NCBI RefSeq assembly: GCF_019097595.1
Contig: NC_080726.1
Span: 11,258,205 to 11,322,204, forward strand
Length of the DNA stretch: 64,000 nucleotides
Source of the DNA: Hemibagrus wyckioides
Lineage: Eukaryota; Chordata; Actinopteri; Siluriformes; Bagridae
Reading direction: 5' to 3'
Shown: piece after piece, positions 33,601 through 44,620 of the stretch
Layout: each line of letters starts with the position of its first letter
Position numbering within the stretch: the first letter of the stretch is position 1
Position numbers and translations under genes: made by a program
Notes under the pieces: generated by a model
Database searches by the model: none
The model's input: only the letters and a program-made list of their open reading frames with translations
What the model was told of the DNA's origin: nothing

Positions 33601-35029
33601 GACATGATTTATTGGAAGGTGGAAAGAAACAAGAGTGAGTAGTGAGCTCCTGGCCTCATTTGTGGAAATTTTCCTGTCAGGAGAAATTTCAAGGATGTGT
33701 CTTTTGTGGATGCCTGCCATGTTTCATAACATCTGATAAAACACTCTTATTGGAGAAGTGGTAGCAATAAAACACAACAATATTCTGTTTTGAGAAATGC
33801 AACACCCAGAAAAGAGAAAAAATACTTTAACAACTTTTTTTTTCTTTTTGCCAAAAAGTTCCATTAGCTTGATAAGTGCTACCCAGAGTCCAATGTGTAA
33901 CAGATGTGCTTAATAAGTAGGATACTCAGGAGCAGCTGTATGTTGAATACTGGTTCATTGACCATACAAAGACAAATGGCTAACAGCTGGTTGCTCCACT
34001 GCAGTCAAGTCTCAGAAAGAGCTGGGTTTCTTCGCACCATCATTCAGCAAATCCCTTGGCAAGGTGATGGGTCTCAACCAAGACTGGTGAGCTTTCCATC
34101 TAAGGCGGATGGACTTCTGCATTCATCTAGAATTGATACAGATGACTGTGCTATATGCAGAAAAAAAATTAAGCTTACTCATAAGTAATAATAAGGAATA
34201 ATGGTTGAATATTAAAGTCTTTATGAAAATGTTTAAATAGCACATTCTGCCCCACAGTTGTGGTTATTATATTTTAAAGAGCTTAAATAGAGAATATCAA
34301 AATGAATATATTTAATATTTATTGAATTAGACAGAGAACAGAGAAATTGGCGTTATATGGTGTTTAAGTAATTACGCAAGCATTGCATAGTTTGAATACT
34401 GGAGGCTATTACCACTCACTCGAAGCCTCCATTTATATGCCCATATATTTACATAATAATGCTGCAATTATTGAAAAAATCAACACTCTTCTACAAAGAA
34501 GTGCTAAATTAGCCATTAACTAAAAGAAATAAATACTCACAAACTAGAACTTGACATGTAGGTGTGATGGTACATAAATTATATCCACTGCATGTTAGTT
34601 GAAGAACCCACAAAAAGCCTTGGAGCAATGCCTGTAGCACTTGTTTAAGGAGGATCTATCCACACAAATGCACTCCCACAGAGGTTGGCATATTTTTCCT
34701 CAGTTTTAAGTGCCTGTCATAAGATAATGAATACAGCTTCATGGACAGGAGACAACCGATTGTAGATCAAAGCATCATCATTCCTATTAAGCTGAGCCAT
34801 TTACTTGATGTTATTTATGGTAATGGTGTGCTACATCCTGATTTGTGTTGCAGTGCACCTTCAGCTAATCATGTCAAAATGCATAGGCAATCTATTTTTT
34901 ATTTTTTACAGCTGAAACATGTTCACATGGGGTGAGGCTTGGTTTGTAAACACAAATATATTTTAACTGAGTTTCAGAAGGGCCGTCATGAAAAAGTTAT
35001 GACTAGATTGTGTAATAGTTGTCTATTAT
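30611..35029. other. Gene desert segment
   Basis: No supported gene. A repeat-poor block at 30840-31240 and another at about 33400-33730 look constrained. A CA repeat lies at 32084-32115. The 130-codon minus frame at 30843-31235 is the longest here, but it has no recognisable domain and is better explained as chance openness in a non-coding element. Confidence 0.55.
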
Positions 35030-35120
35030 AGGAGTCAAGGCTGTGGGCTATTGAGTGGTTCAGAATCTGAACCTGGTGCCAAGCTGACACTGCTGTTTTC
35101 GAACAAGACCTTTAATCTTG
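35030..35120 (+). mobile_element. SINE fragment, V-SINE/Mermaid-like
   Basis: A short decayed stretch (gccaagctgacactgctgtt, then acaagacctttaatcttgtc) follows the middle of the SINE at 8255-8435. It is cut off where a Tc1-like fragment begins, which suggests a nested or rearranged insertion. Confidence 0.5.
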
Positions 35121-35982
35121 TCCACACATCTACTGTCTGGAGAAGTCTGGCCAAAAAGTGGTCTTCATGGAAGAATTCAGCCAAAAAGCTATAGGTCCGT
35201 CATGGAAAGAATGCTAAGAGACTCAACCATGCACGAAAACATAGGAACTGGGGTGCAGAAAAATGGCAGCAGGTGCTCTGGACTGATGAGTCAAAATATG
35301 AAATATCTGGCTGTAGCAGGAGGCAGGTAGTTTGCCGAAGGGCTGGAGAGCATTGCAATAATGAGTGTCTGCAGGCAACAGTGAAGCATGGTAGAGGTTC
35401 CTTGTAAGTTTGGGACTGCATTTCTGCAAATGGAGTTGGAGATTTGGTCAGAATTAAGATGTCCTCAATGCTGAGAAATACAGGCAGATACTTCTCCATC
35501 ATGCAATACCATCAGAGAGGCATCTGATTGGCCCCAAATTTATTCTGCAGCAGGACAATGACCCAAAACATACAGCTAATGTCATTAAGAACTATCTTCA
35601 GTGTAGAGAAGAACAAAGAGTCCTGGAAGTGATGGTTCGGCCCCCACAGAGCCCTAATCTCAACATTATTTAGGGTGTCCGGGATTATATAAAGAGACAG
35701 AAAGATTAGAGGGAGCCTACATTAGTTCTCCAAGATGTTCCAAACAACTTACCTGCCAAGTTCTTTCAAAAACTGTGTGCAAGTGTACCTAGAAGAAGTG
35801 ATGCTGTTTTGCAGGTAAAGGTTGGTTACACCAAATATTCAATTTATTTGGATTTCTCTTCTGTTGTGTTTAATTCCATTTTGTTAATTGATGAAAAGAA
35901 ACTAACACTTATATTTTTGAAAGCATTCTTACTTTATAGCATTTTTAACACCCGCCTAAAACCTTTGCACAGTTCTATATAT
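35110..35982 (+). pseudogene. Tc1/mariner transposase remnant, 5'-truncated, possible DD36E type
   Basis: The plus strand encodes LHGRIQPKSY, then LWTDES (first catalytic Asp, about 35285), FILQQDNDPKHTANVIKNYL (second Asp at 35560) and PPQSPNLNII. The residue after NII, where the third catalytic Glu should stand, is TAG (35671-35673). Exactly 36 codons separate the second Asp from this position, which fits the DD36E spacing reported for the Incomer group better than classic DD34E. A frameshift lies between the first and second Asp. The 3' end (cccgcctaaaacctttgcac) is the transposon end; the 5' end is missing. Confidence 0.82.
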
Positions 35983-36559
35983 TACGTTGATTAATGTCTC
36001 AGTGTTCTCTGAAATTAAAACTTAGAACAGATAAACAATTGGACATGCCTATCATGCCTGTCTGTTTATCATGCAAGCTGTTGACTCTTGTCTTCTGATT
36101 CTGTTGGGGTTTTGGGTCTGCCAGACCTCTTTCTGTCAGGGTTTCTTCCAGTTTCCAAAATCCTTTTAATGGTGTAAGAAACTGTACTCATTGACACCAA
36201 TTTCTTTAAAGGAAATATCGACACTTGTAAGGGTTATAATCATCTGTCTGTCTTTCTTTGTAAATAGCCTTTTTTCTCGCAATTATAAGAGCAGTGAACT
36301 ATTTCTTGAAGTACAATACTGTCCAATATTGCATAAGATAGTGTAGTAACACAGTCTAATACAACACTGCTTTTATAAAGATAGAGGGTTTGAACTCATC
36401 AACCTTTAAGGCTTATTTTACTTCCATTGCTGCAGAACAGCTAGTTATTTGTTAACCAAATACTTCTTCCCTGAAAAACGCCTTTTTGTGTAAATATGAA
36501 ATATACATAATTTTTCAGTTTTTCATAACCTAAACTTCAAGGAAACATTACTTTTTTTC

Positions 36560-37650
36560 CTACAATTTAATTAAAACATTGAAACTTTCATATATTTTAG
36601 ATTTATTACACATGGACTGAAATATTTCAAGCCTTTATTCTTTTAATTTAGGTTATGTCTGAGAAAGTATTTATTTATTTATTAATTTATCCACTTAATA
36701 TTAGGTTGGGGCTCCTTTTGCACAAATTACTGAGTCACTGCTGCATGGCATGGAGGCGATCAGCCTGTGGCACTGCTGCAGTGTAATGGAAGCCCATGTT
36801 GCTTTGATAGCCACCTTCTGTTCATCTGTATTGTGGGGTCTGGTGTCTGTCATCTTCCTCTTGACAATACCCCATAGATTCACTGTTGGGTTCAAGTCAG
36901 CTGAGTTTGCCGGCCAGTCAAGCACACTAATACCACGATCAGCAAACCAGTTCTGAGTAGCTTTGGCAGATGACATGGCAGCCCAAATCATCACTGACTG
37001 TGGACACTTCACACTGGACTTCAAGCAGCTTGGATTCTGTGCCTCTCCTCTCTCTCTTCAGGCTCTGGGACCTTGATTTCCAAATAAAATGCAAAATTTA
37101 TTTTCATCTGAAAAGAGGACCACTGAGTAATGCTCCAGTTTGTCTTCTCTTTAGCCCAGTTAAGACACTTCTGACGTTGTCTCTGGTTCAGGAGCAGCTT
37201 GACACTAGGAATGCAAGACTTGTAGCCCATTTCCTGGACATGTCTTTGTGTGTTGGCTCTCGATGCACTGACTCCAGCCTCAGTCCACTCCGTCCTTGAA
37301 TTGGCTTTGCTTGATAATCTTCTCCTTTTCCTACCACACTTTGCCCTTAGTCAACTTTCCATGAATATGCTGTGACCAGCCAGCTCTTTCAGCAATGATC
37401 TTCTTCTTGCTTCTCATCCTTATGGATGGTGTCACTGAGTGTTTTCTGGACAACTGTGTTAGCAGTCTTCCCCACGATTGTGGTAGTGTGTACTGAACCT
37501 GAGTGGAAGATTCGTGGTATTTATACTTCATAAAAAGTGATTTGCTCAAAGTGGAAATGAAATATTCTAATGTTTTTGAGCTGTAGGCCACAATTATCAA
37601 TCTTACAGTATTTTAATTTACATATAGTGAGTCTAGAACTTATACACTTT
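36560..37650 (-). pseudogene. Tc1-like transposon with internally deleted transposase
   Basis: Read on the minus strand: SKKKIIAERAGWSQHIHGKL (helix-turn-helix end, about 37331-37440), EAGVSASRANTQRHVQEMGY, LNQRQRQKCLNWAKEKTNWS, a damaged first-Asp region, PQSVMIWAAMSS, then ATQNWFADRGISVLDWPANS and ADLNPTVNLWGIVKRKM. About 60-70 residues that normally lie between MSS and the NWFADHG segment, including the second catalytic Asp, are deleted. The usual NPIENLW reads NPTVNLW, so the catalytic Glu is also lost. Frames are shifted in at least two places. Inactive. Confidence 0.85.
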
Positions 37651-37799
37651 TCATTTTCTGAAGTTGCAAATATATATATAAGATTAGACTCTTGTCGGAG
37701 TGTCACGGGCCTTTGCTGGAACTTCGAAAATTCTAGGAATGTTTATTTTCAAATTCAAAAGTATTTTGGGTTGGAAGGTTGCAAGATTTGGGTAATACT

Positions 37800-38032
37800 T
37801 TCCAATTTCTGCCGTCCTGGCCCCTTCCTGTTCCAACATGACTGCGCACCAGTGCACAAAGCAAGGTCCATAAAGACATGGATGAGCGAGTTTGATGTGG
37901 AGGAACTTCCTGACCTCAACCCTGATAGATCACCTTTGAGATAAATTAGAGTGGAGACTGTGAGCCAGGCCGTCTCATCCAACATCAGTGCCTAACCTCA
38001 CAAATGCGCTTCTAGAGGAATGGTCAAATATT
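37800..38032 (+). mobile_element. Tc1-like element fragment, same family as 12918-13190
   Basis: Contains cctgttccaacatgactgcg, ccagtgcacaaagcaaggtc (HKARSIKTWM) and ggaacttcctgacctcaacc, a C-terminal piece of the transposase. Both ends are missing. It lies about 150 bp beyond the larger Tc1 remnant, which adds to a transposon cluster at 35.0-38.0 kb. Confidence 0.72.
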
Positions 38033-38180
38033 TCCATTAAAAATTTTTTTTTACAGTAATACACACATAATGCACAATTCAAGCATTCATTGTGGTATAA
38101 AATATTAGTAATGAACAGTTTATGATAATTTATGCTTGCTTTAACATAGTCAATCAATTTTCTTTACTTTTGTTCAACAC

Positions 38181-38471
38181 TCATGTGTCAAGTATCTTTC
38201 TTATAAGACACTATAAGCAATTCTCGTTGGTTTCACATATAATTACAATGCAGAAATAAACCTTCAGTTAAAACCTTAACATTAATATTAACCTTCATAC
38301 AGTAAAATACAGTACAGTAAAATAATAATAAAATAATAGTACTGAAACCTTAAAATAATACACGTCTTCACCAATCATGTGTCAAGTGTCTAGCTTATAA
38401 CACACTATAAGCATTTCCCATTGGTTTCAAATATAATTACAGTGCAGAAATAAACCTTCAGTTGAAACCTT
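38181..38471. repeat. Two direct repeats of about 97 bp
   Basis: Copies at 38181-38276 and 38375-38471 both run from tcatgtgtcaagt to cagaaataaaccttcagtt plus aaacctt. By eye they differ at about 10 positions. They are separated by about 98 bp of A-rich sequence with TACAGTAAAATA words. I do not recognise the unit. Confidence 0.85.
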
Positions 38472-39002
38472 GGTGTTTTCTCTCACAAGCAAATACATTC
38501 AAGCCAACAGTCTGAACATGTTAAATCTGTATTATTAATAATCTGGTGTTGCTGTAATGCCTAACAAACTGATAATAGGTTAATCTCACAAGTGACTTGG
38601 ACTATTGGAAAGACTGTGGGACTATTGATGAGTTTACTGATGAGACCCAGGAACTAATGCAATGTGTGGAAGAAAAACATCAAAATAGCATCAACTCTGA
38701 GTATGGAGGAAAAGGATATGAGAGAGATAGACAGATTTCATTTCTGTTTATACTGTAAATTTTATATATTGTTTATATATTGTAAGAAAGTTTCCTTCGA
38801 TTATAAGTATAAAAACCTGTTAAAAAGAACAATATTGCTTAATTCTATATCAGCATTTTTCTAGAACTACAGCCACTTTACTGTGAAATACTGACAAAAC
38901 CTGGAAAAGTATTTTCTTCTCATAAACAATCATTTGAAAAAGCAACTTGCTAAAGTGCCATTAAATATATTTGTCGAGGCAGGGGTGTGCTAAAGGCCAA
39001 GG

Positions 39003-39054
<52 letters not shown>

Positions 39055-39092
39055 TAGCCCAGCGCTCTTTGTGTGTGTGTGTGTGTGTGTGT
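39003..39092. repeat. (GA)n and (GT)n microsatellites
   Basis: GA dinucleotides at 39003-39053 with one AA interruption, a 16-bp unique spacer, then GT dinucleotides at 39070-39092. Confidence 0.95.
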
Positions 39093-41397
39093 GCGAGTGA
39101 GTGTGTATAAGAGTGTCACCATAATAGTGACACAATACACCATAATGAAATAACCAATAATCAACTTAATTTACCTTATTCACTGCAATGAAAAGAAAAA
39201 TCTCAAAAAGGTGAGCTTGAACATGGAGAAGAATAATGCTCTTGGCAGTGGACAACTTTCTGTAGAAAAATGCCATGGGTGGAGCATTTCTCCAAAATGC
39301 AGAGAGGATGGCCCCTGCCCCTGTTGCTGAGGTGTCCATGATGAAGAGCATCAGGGTGTTTTAGGATGTGGCCAAGGTGAGGAGTTTAAATGCTTGAGGA
39401 GTTCAAATGCTATTTTCTAGGTTTATATACCTGATAATACAAAATGTTCTCCAAACAAAGCTGATATAAAGTACCTCTGACATTTCTAAAGATCCCTCCA
39501 ATTAAATAAAATAACAACTCACATATGATTCCTAGTCACTCATTAAATGCAAAACATTAAGCTTGACAGTTTTTCAAAAATCCCTACATCTGTTGGAAAA
39601 AATGCTGTTGACTTTTACCTGCTGATATTTGGTAGGTTGTTTGTAAAGATTTTAATCAATAAATAAGGCATGTATTCGTTGACACTGAACATTGTTTCAC
39701 CATCATGACATTTGAAACAGGAAGAAATATAACGTGAAGTCAAACCAGTCAGTTACTTGGTCTGCATAGAGCATAGAGATTACACACCTGATGTGGACTG
39801 CACCATGGTTTTCCTAAAGACCAGGGTTTAGTTCTTTGAACTGCTTCCAGACTCAAAAGCTGCTGTTTTCAGACTTCAGACTTCATCATTGTCCCGAACC
39901 TGCCACAAAAATGAATGAAAGATGAAAACAACCTAGGATTCCACATTAGAAATATTCCAATATTTCTAATATTAATACTAATATTCCATATTAGAAATCT
40001 TTATACAATGTGAAGTCCTCCTTTGTTAAGTCCCACATACAGTATAAGCTTGAGACCTTGAGTTCCTCGTCCCTGTGCTCGCCATACATACGCCCAAGTT
40101 TTCATCCTGCCAAATGTCTGATTCTGACTGTCATGTCGTTTTGAGTTTTTTTGGAAAGAACACTATAAAATTAACACAGCATTGATCAACTACCCAGCTG
40201 TTGCTAATAAATAGAGTGAGTAGAGATTTGACAAAGATAGAGCACATCATCTCTCTAACAAACCCCAGTCTGAATTCTGATGAGATTGCTGAAAGGATAT
40301 TAGGGAGTTGCAAGAACACGAGGCTTCACTGAACTCCAGTGCAATAATTTGGAGATTGATAGAGGAAAAATAAAAAAAAAATCCAAAGTTGTTGACTGAC
40401 AAATTTATATGAGAGAAAATAATAAATGAATAACCTTCATGGTCTTACACAGATAGTTGTAGCAGGTAGTCTTCAGCTAATGTAAAATTAGATTTGAACT
40501 AAACCAATGTCTATATGATTAACAAAACCACTGAGAAAAATACACCAGTGTTCTCTAAAATGTTTGCAGTGTATGGTGACTTTAAGGATCCAAACTCCTG
40601 ACATTGAGCACTTTATTGATTAAGACATTGTTAAATGAATAATATTATTCATATTAAAACATCCTATTGAGGTACTGCTTTTAGATAACCTCACATTATA
40701 ATATGTTCCGAAGTCATTAACACATGATCTGTTAATTTAAATAAATGTATTAATTATTAAAACCTGGTGACAAATTAATGTACACTACTAGAAAGGAAGC
40801 ACATAGTCTGAATTATTAATATGGATTTTTAATAAGATGATGTTATAACATGTTCAAAACTCATTAACAGATGATGCATTAACCTTTAATTATGGCTTAA
40901 AGCCATTTATGACTATTGGTCTTTAATGAACAATCCGTATGTGAACAGCTGTGTAACTGTGTAACTGTTTTTCATCCATTGTCACAACATTGTTCATAAG
41001 TTTCTTTGACAATAGTTATCAACCAAACCTTATCTATTATGTATTACCATTTATAGGTCATTTACTTAATTAAAAAAAGCCTTAAACAGTTCTTACTTAA
41101 AATCAGGACCAGAAGAACACTATAAGGACTTTATATTAATAAAACATATGTAAGTAGAAGTAAAAGATATGTAAAGTTAAAGATATGTACACATGCCTAT
41201 GGAAAGAAAAAATATTTACTAGTTTAGTTGATAAAGCTTGCTTGTTTTTCCTACATTATTATAAAAAATATTAGGAAGGAATAACAAGAGAAATACTAAT
41301 AATACGGATTTTTAGATGACATAAATATTAAACATCAATAGGTCAATCATTTACCATTGATTTAAATACATATAAAAATGATCAAATGACATTAGGG

Positions 41398-41634
41398 AAG
41401 GTACAGTGGCTTAGTGGTGAGAAATTTTCCCTGTGCTTTGGGGGCCTCCTCCATGTGTGGTAGGCTGATTTGCATCTCTAATTTGTCCATTGTGTGTGAA
41501 TGGGTGTGTGAGTGTGTGTGCATTTGTGCCCTGTGATCCGGGTTGTGCCCCAAGTCCCCTGGGATAGGCTCCAGTCTCCCACGACCCATAGGACTGTGTA
41601 GGATAAGCAGATGAGAAAACGGATAAATGGATAA
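41398..41634 (+). mobile_element. tRNA-derived SINE with A-box head
   Basis: Head ggtacagtggcttagtggtg (A-box-like), then cctcctccatgtgtggtagg, ctgatttgcatctctaattt, gtgtgaatgggtgtgtgagt, and the end gggataggctccagtctccc...aggataagcagatgagaaaa with a short GGATAAAT tail. This is the typical order of a widespread teleost SINE. The B box region is deleted, so it is not expected to be transcribed. Confidence 0.78.
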
Positions 41635-44225
41635 CATTCCATTGTGTTTCCCAATGTCTTAATCTTATTGTATGTCTTGCTTGTCTGTCTGAGAGATCTG
41701 TCCAAATCATGAAGAGCAAGACTGTTTACACAAATTAAAGTTAACTGTGTGCAGCAAGTGGCTATTGGATTTCCATTAAGATTTAGATAACATCAATGCC
41801 CAATGCTATAATAAGCTTTTGTTAACAAAAATCTTATTGTGAACAGATGAACTGATTTCTATTAACAAACACGGTGCAATTTCACTCAGGTGCTTATTAT
41901 TATATCGAGTGGTGTAATTGGTGCATGTAGCCATAATTTTTTTGCCCCCCCTTAACCCTCCGCGCCCATTTCTGCTTAAAAGTCCTGCCTCATATCTTAA
42001 CATGCAAGGGTTTGTGGGTGTTAAGTATTAATGTCATCCTAGTTTAAACAGAAATAAGCTACAAACATGAACTACTAATCACAAGAAAAAATATTCTCTG
42101 ATTTCCATACCTACAGGTCTTACTGATGTGGGATTAAGGAGTCAAATCTAATCATACATCATTGTGAAAAATGGCACACACTGGGTTTTAAAGGAAATGA
42201 GAGAAGCTGATTTGAGAGGATCTCATAGAAACAAGCCCAACCACTTCTCTTGATAACGCAATTATTGTAACCCCATCTATTGCTTACAATTTCAGTGCTC
42301 AATGCCAGGTTATTGCCTGCACCTGTAATCACAAACTGTCATGCCACAACTAGAAGCTTATTTTGGGGGTTTACATGAAAATAGGTCCCATTGGTTAGTA
42401 GAACAGTACTAAGCATAATGATAAAATTGCACAAGCTAGGTTTAAACATGGTATTACTTGGGAGTTCATGGAAAATGTGCTAGTATGAAAAAGACATTAA
42501 ATTACCATTTAAAACTCACTATAAAAATATGCAGGTGTGTATACAAATTAAAAGAAGAAAACATTGAAGTGCCTTACTTTTGGGCCAGTCATAAGCATTC
42601 TTTCACTTGGTGATGGTAAGAGCTGTCTATCACATTAGTCCAAAATCTCTAATAAGCGTTCGATTCGTTTTGGATATGGTGACTGTGAAGGCCACAGCAT
42701 ATGATTAACATCATTTTTATTCTCATTAATCCATGTGCCTTCTGGATGGGGTGGAGTCATTCTTCAAGAGACCACTCCCATGAAGATAAAAATATTTCAC
42801 CACAGGATATCAGGAAATACAGTACAGTATATCATTAGCATAATAATTTGAGTGAAAAGTACAATCTTTATCTGAATTTTAGAATTTCCAAGTACTTCTC
42901 TGGCTTTACAGCTAAGAAAATTACACATAGGCTAGAAAATAGACAATCTCATTTTTTTTCTCCACACATTTCACGTTACCATACATTTCTTTTGGCAATT
43001 AGTGCATCAGATCAACATTTTTTATTTTAAAACATTAGCAACAACTTTAACCAGCTTCATTAGATTTAATTCACTATTTAAGATTTCCAGTAGGTCAAGT
43101 TGACAGTCTCTTTAAACAGCCTAGATGTCAGAAATGAAAATATTGACTTTTTAAGAGGCTTTTTAAATAATCAGTGATGGGAGATAGGAGTTCAGCTGTG
43201 GATGTTAACCTTTAGAGACCATGCTTTTAGGCTTTAATTTCATAAAAATTCAAGCAACTCAGCCAAGACCTCAGAAAAAAAAGGTGGCCCAGTCCATGAA
43301 GTCCAGTTTATCCTTAGGAGCAATTTCCAACAAACAATTTTATATAAAAATCTAAAGTACCACACAGACACTGCATCATTCGAACGAAACACAAATTAAC
43401 ACCCAGGGATGAACTTTGGGTAGAATCTGAACCCCAGTACAACAACAAAGAAACTTGGAAAAGAGGTCGAGGAAACGTACCAAAGTATGAACATCCACCA
43501 TTAAGATGGTCCATGGCCTGAAAGACTTTGTTGCAAGTCTTTACGTTTATTAATGAAAATTCTATATGTTTGACATGGCAGACTTTGCTTACAGGCAGTT
43601 TGGCATAATCAGGAAGCTGAAGCTGTCCATGGTGCTTCACTAATTTTGTTAAATTTGTTTTGAACACAGTGCACTGCTCTAAGCGGGGTTAAAATCAAAT
43701 CAGTGGGTTTTAGTAGCAGAAAATAGGATTAAGGAGCTTATTATGAATGCTATTGGTAAAATACTTGCAATTATATACTGTAAAAGATTGACTAGTGTTT
43801 GTTAGATACTAAGATTGTTGTGACTCCTTTCTATTCTTCCTTCAGCTATTTTGCACTTGTTTCTGGTCACATGGTAAATACTTACTGTACTTCTTGCTTA
43901 AATTTAATTATTTTTGTTCTGGATAAAAGCACAAATGTATAAGCATAATGTAAATTCTGCACATCAATTCACAACAGCAAGCAGTGCTTATATTTTAAGC
44001 CTAATTTTCAAGGAATTCTGTTGAAAAATAAATGATAATAGCTTTCGATGCGTGAAACATGTTAAAAATATACAGGTTTTCATCCAACTGCACTTACTGT
44101 ATTGTACTGGTCTTATTTGGATTGTTAGTCTGTTCATGTATACCCCGCTTTATATATAGATTCCCTGCAAAGTCTAATGCTGGATTCTATCATAGGGTTT
44201 CCTGTCATTTCAGCATTTTGTTGTG
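41635..44225. other. Gene desert segment
   Basis: No repeats of known type and no supported gene. A minus frame of 117 codons at 43314-43667 has no recognisable domain. Composition is about two-thirds A+T. Confidence 0.5.
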
Positions 44226-44227
44226 TA

Positions 44228-44620
44228 AAGTTAAGTTGTCTTTATTTGTCACATATACATTACAGTGAAATTGTTTCTTCATATATGCCATCCTTGAGGG
44301 TTGGGGTCAGAGTGCAGGGTCAGCCATGATGCAGCACCCCTGGAGCAGAAAGGGTTAAGGGCCTTGTTCAAGGACCCAACAGTTGCAGCCTGGCAGTACT
44401 GAGGCTTGAATCCCAACTTTTCTATCCGAACAACCAAGAGCTTTAACCACTTGAACACTACTTACAGAGTATCCCATCCTTGGGGGTTTGGGTTAGAGAC
44501 CAGGGTCAGCCATGATGCAGCACCCCTGTAGCAGGGTAGGTTGGGGGCCTTGCTCAATGGCCCAACTGTGGCAGCTAGGCAGTGCTGGATCTTAAACCCC
44601 GATCTTCCGGGCAACAACAA
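44228..44620 (+). mobile_element. SINE-like repeat with tandem partial duplication
   Basis: The leader gttgtctttatttgtcacat leads into a unit at 44283-44464 (gccatccttgagggttgggg, cagggtcagccatgatgcag, gggttaagggccttgttcaa, ccgaacaaccaagagctttaac). A second, shorter copy follows at 44469-44620 with the same order of blocks. The unit is a common fish dispersed repeat; two units in tandem is less usual. Confidence 0.75.

Larger units (their letters stand above)
38033..41397. other. Gene desert segment
   Basis: No supported gene. It holds a pair of direct repeats (38181-38276 and 38375-38471), a GA/GT microsatellite (39003-39092) and an internally repetitive AT-rich stretch at about 40690-40885. 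The remainder is AT-rich DNA without recognisable elements. Confidence 0.55.

Noticed and set aside
38181..38471. CRISPR-like repeat array
   Set aside because: Only two long diverged copies in a vertebrate genome; no spacer structure.
43314..43667. 117-codon minus frame as a gene
   Set aside because: No recognisable domain and unremarkable composition. A search against fish proteins would settle it.
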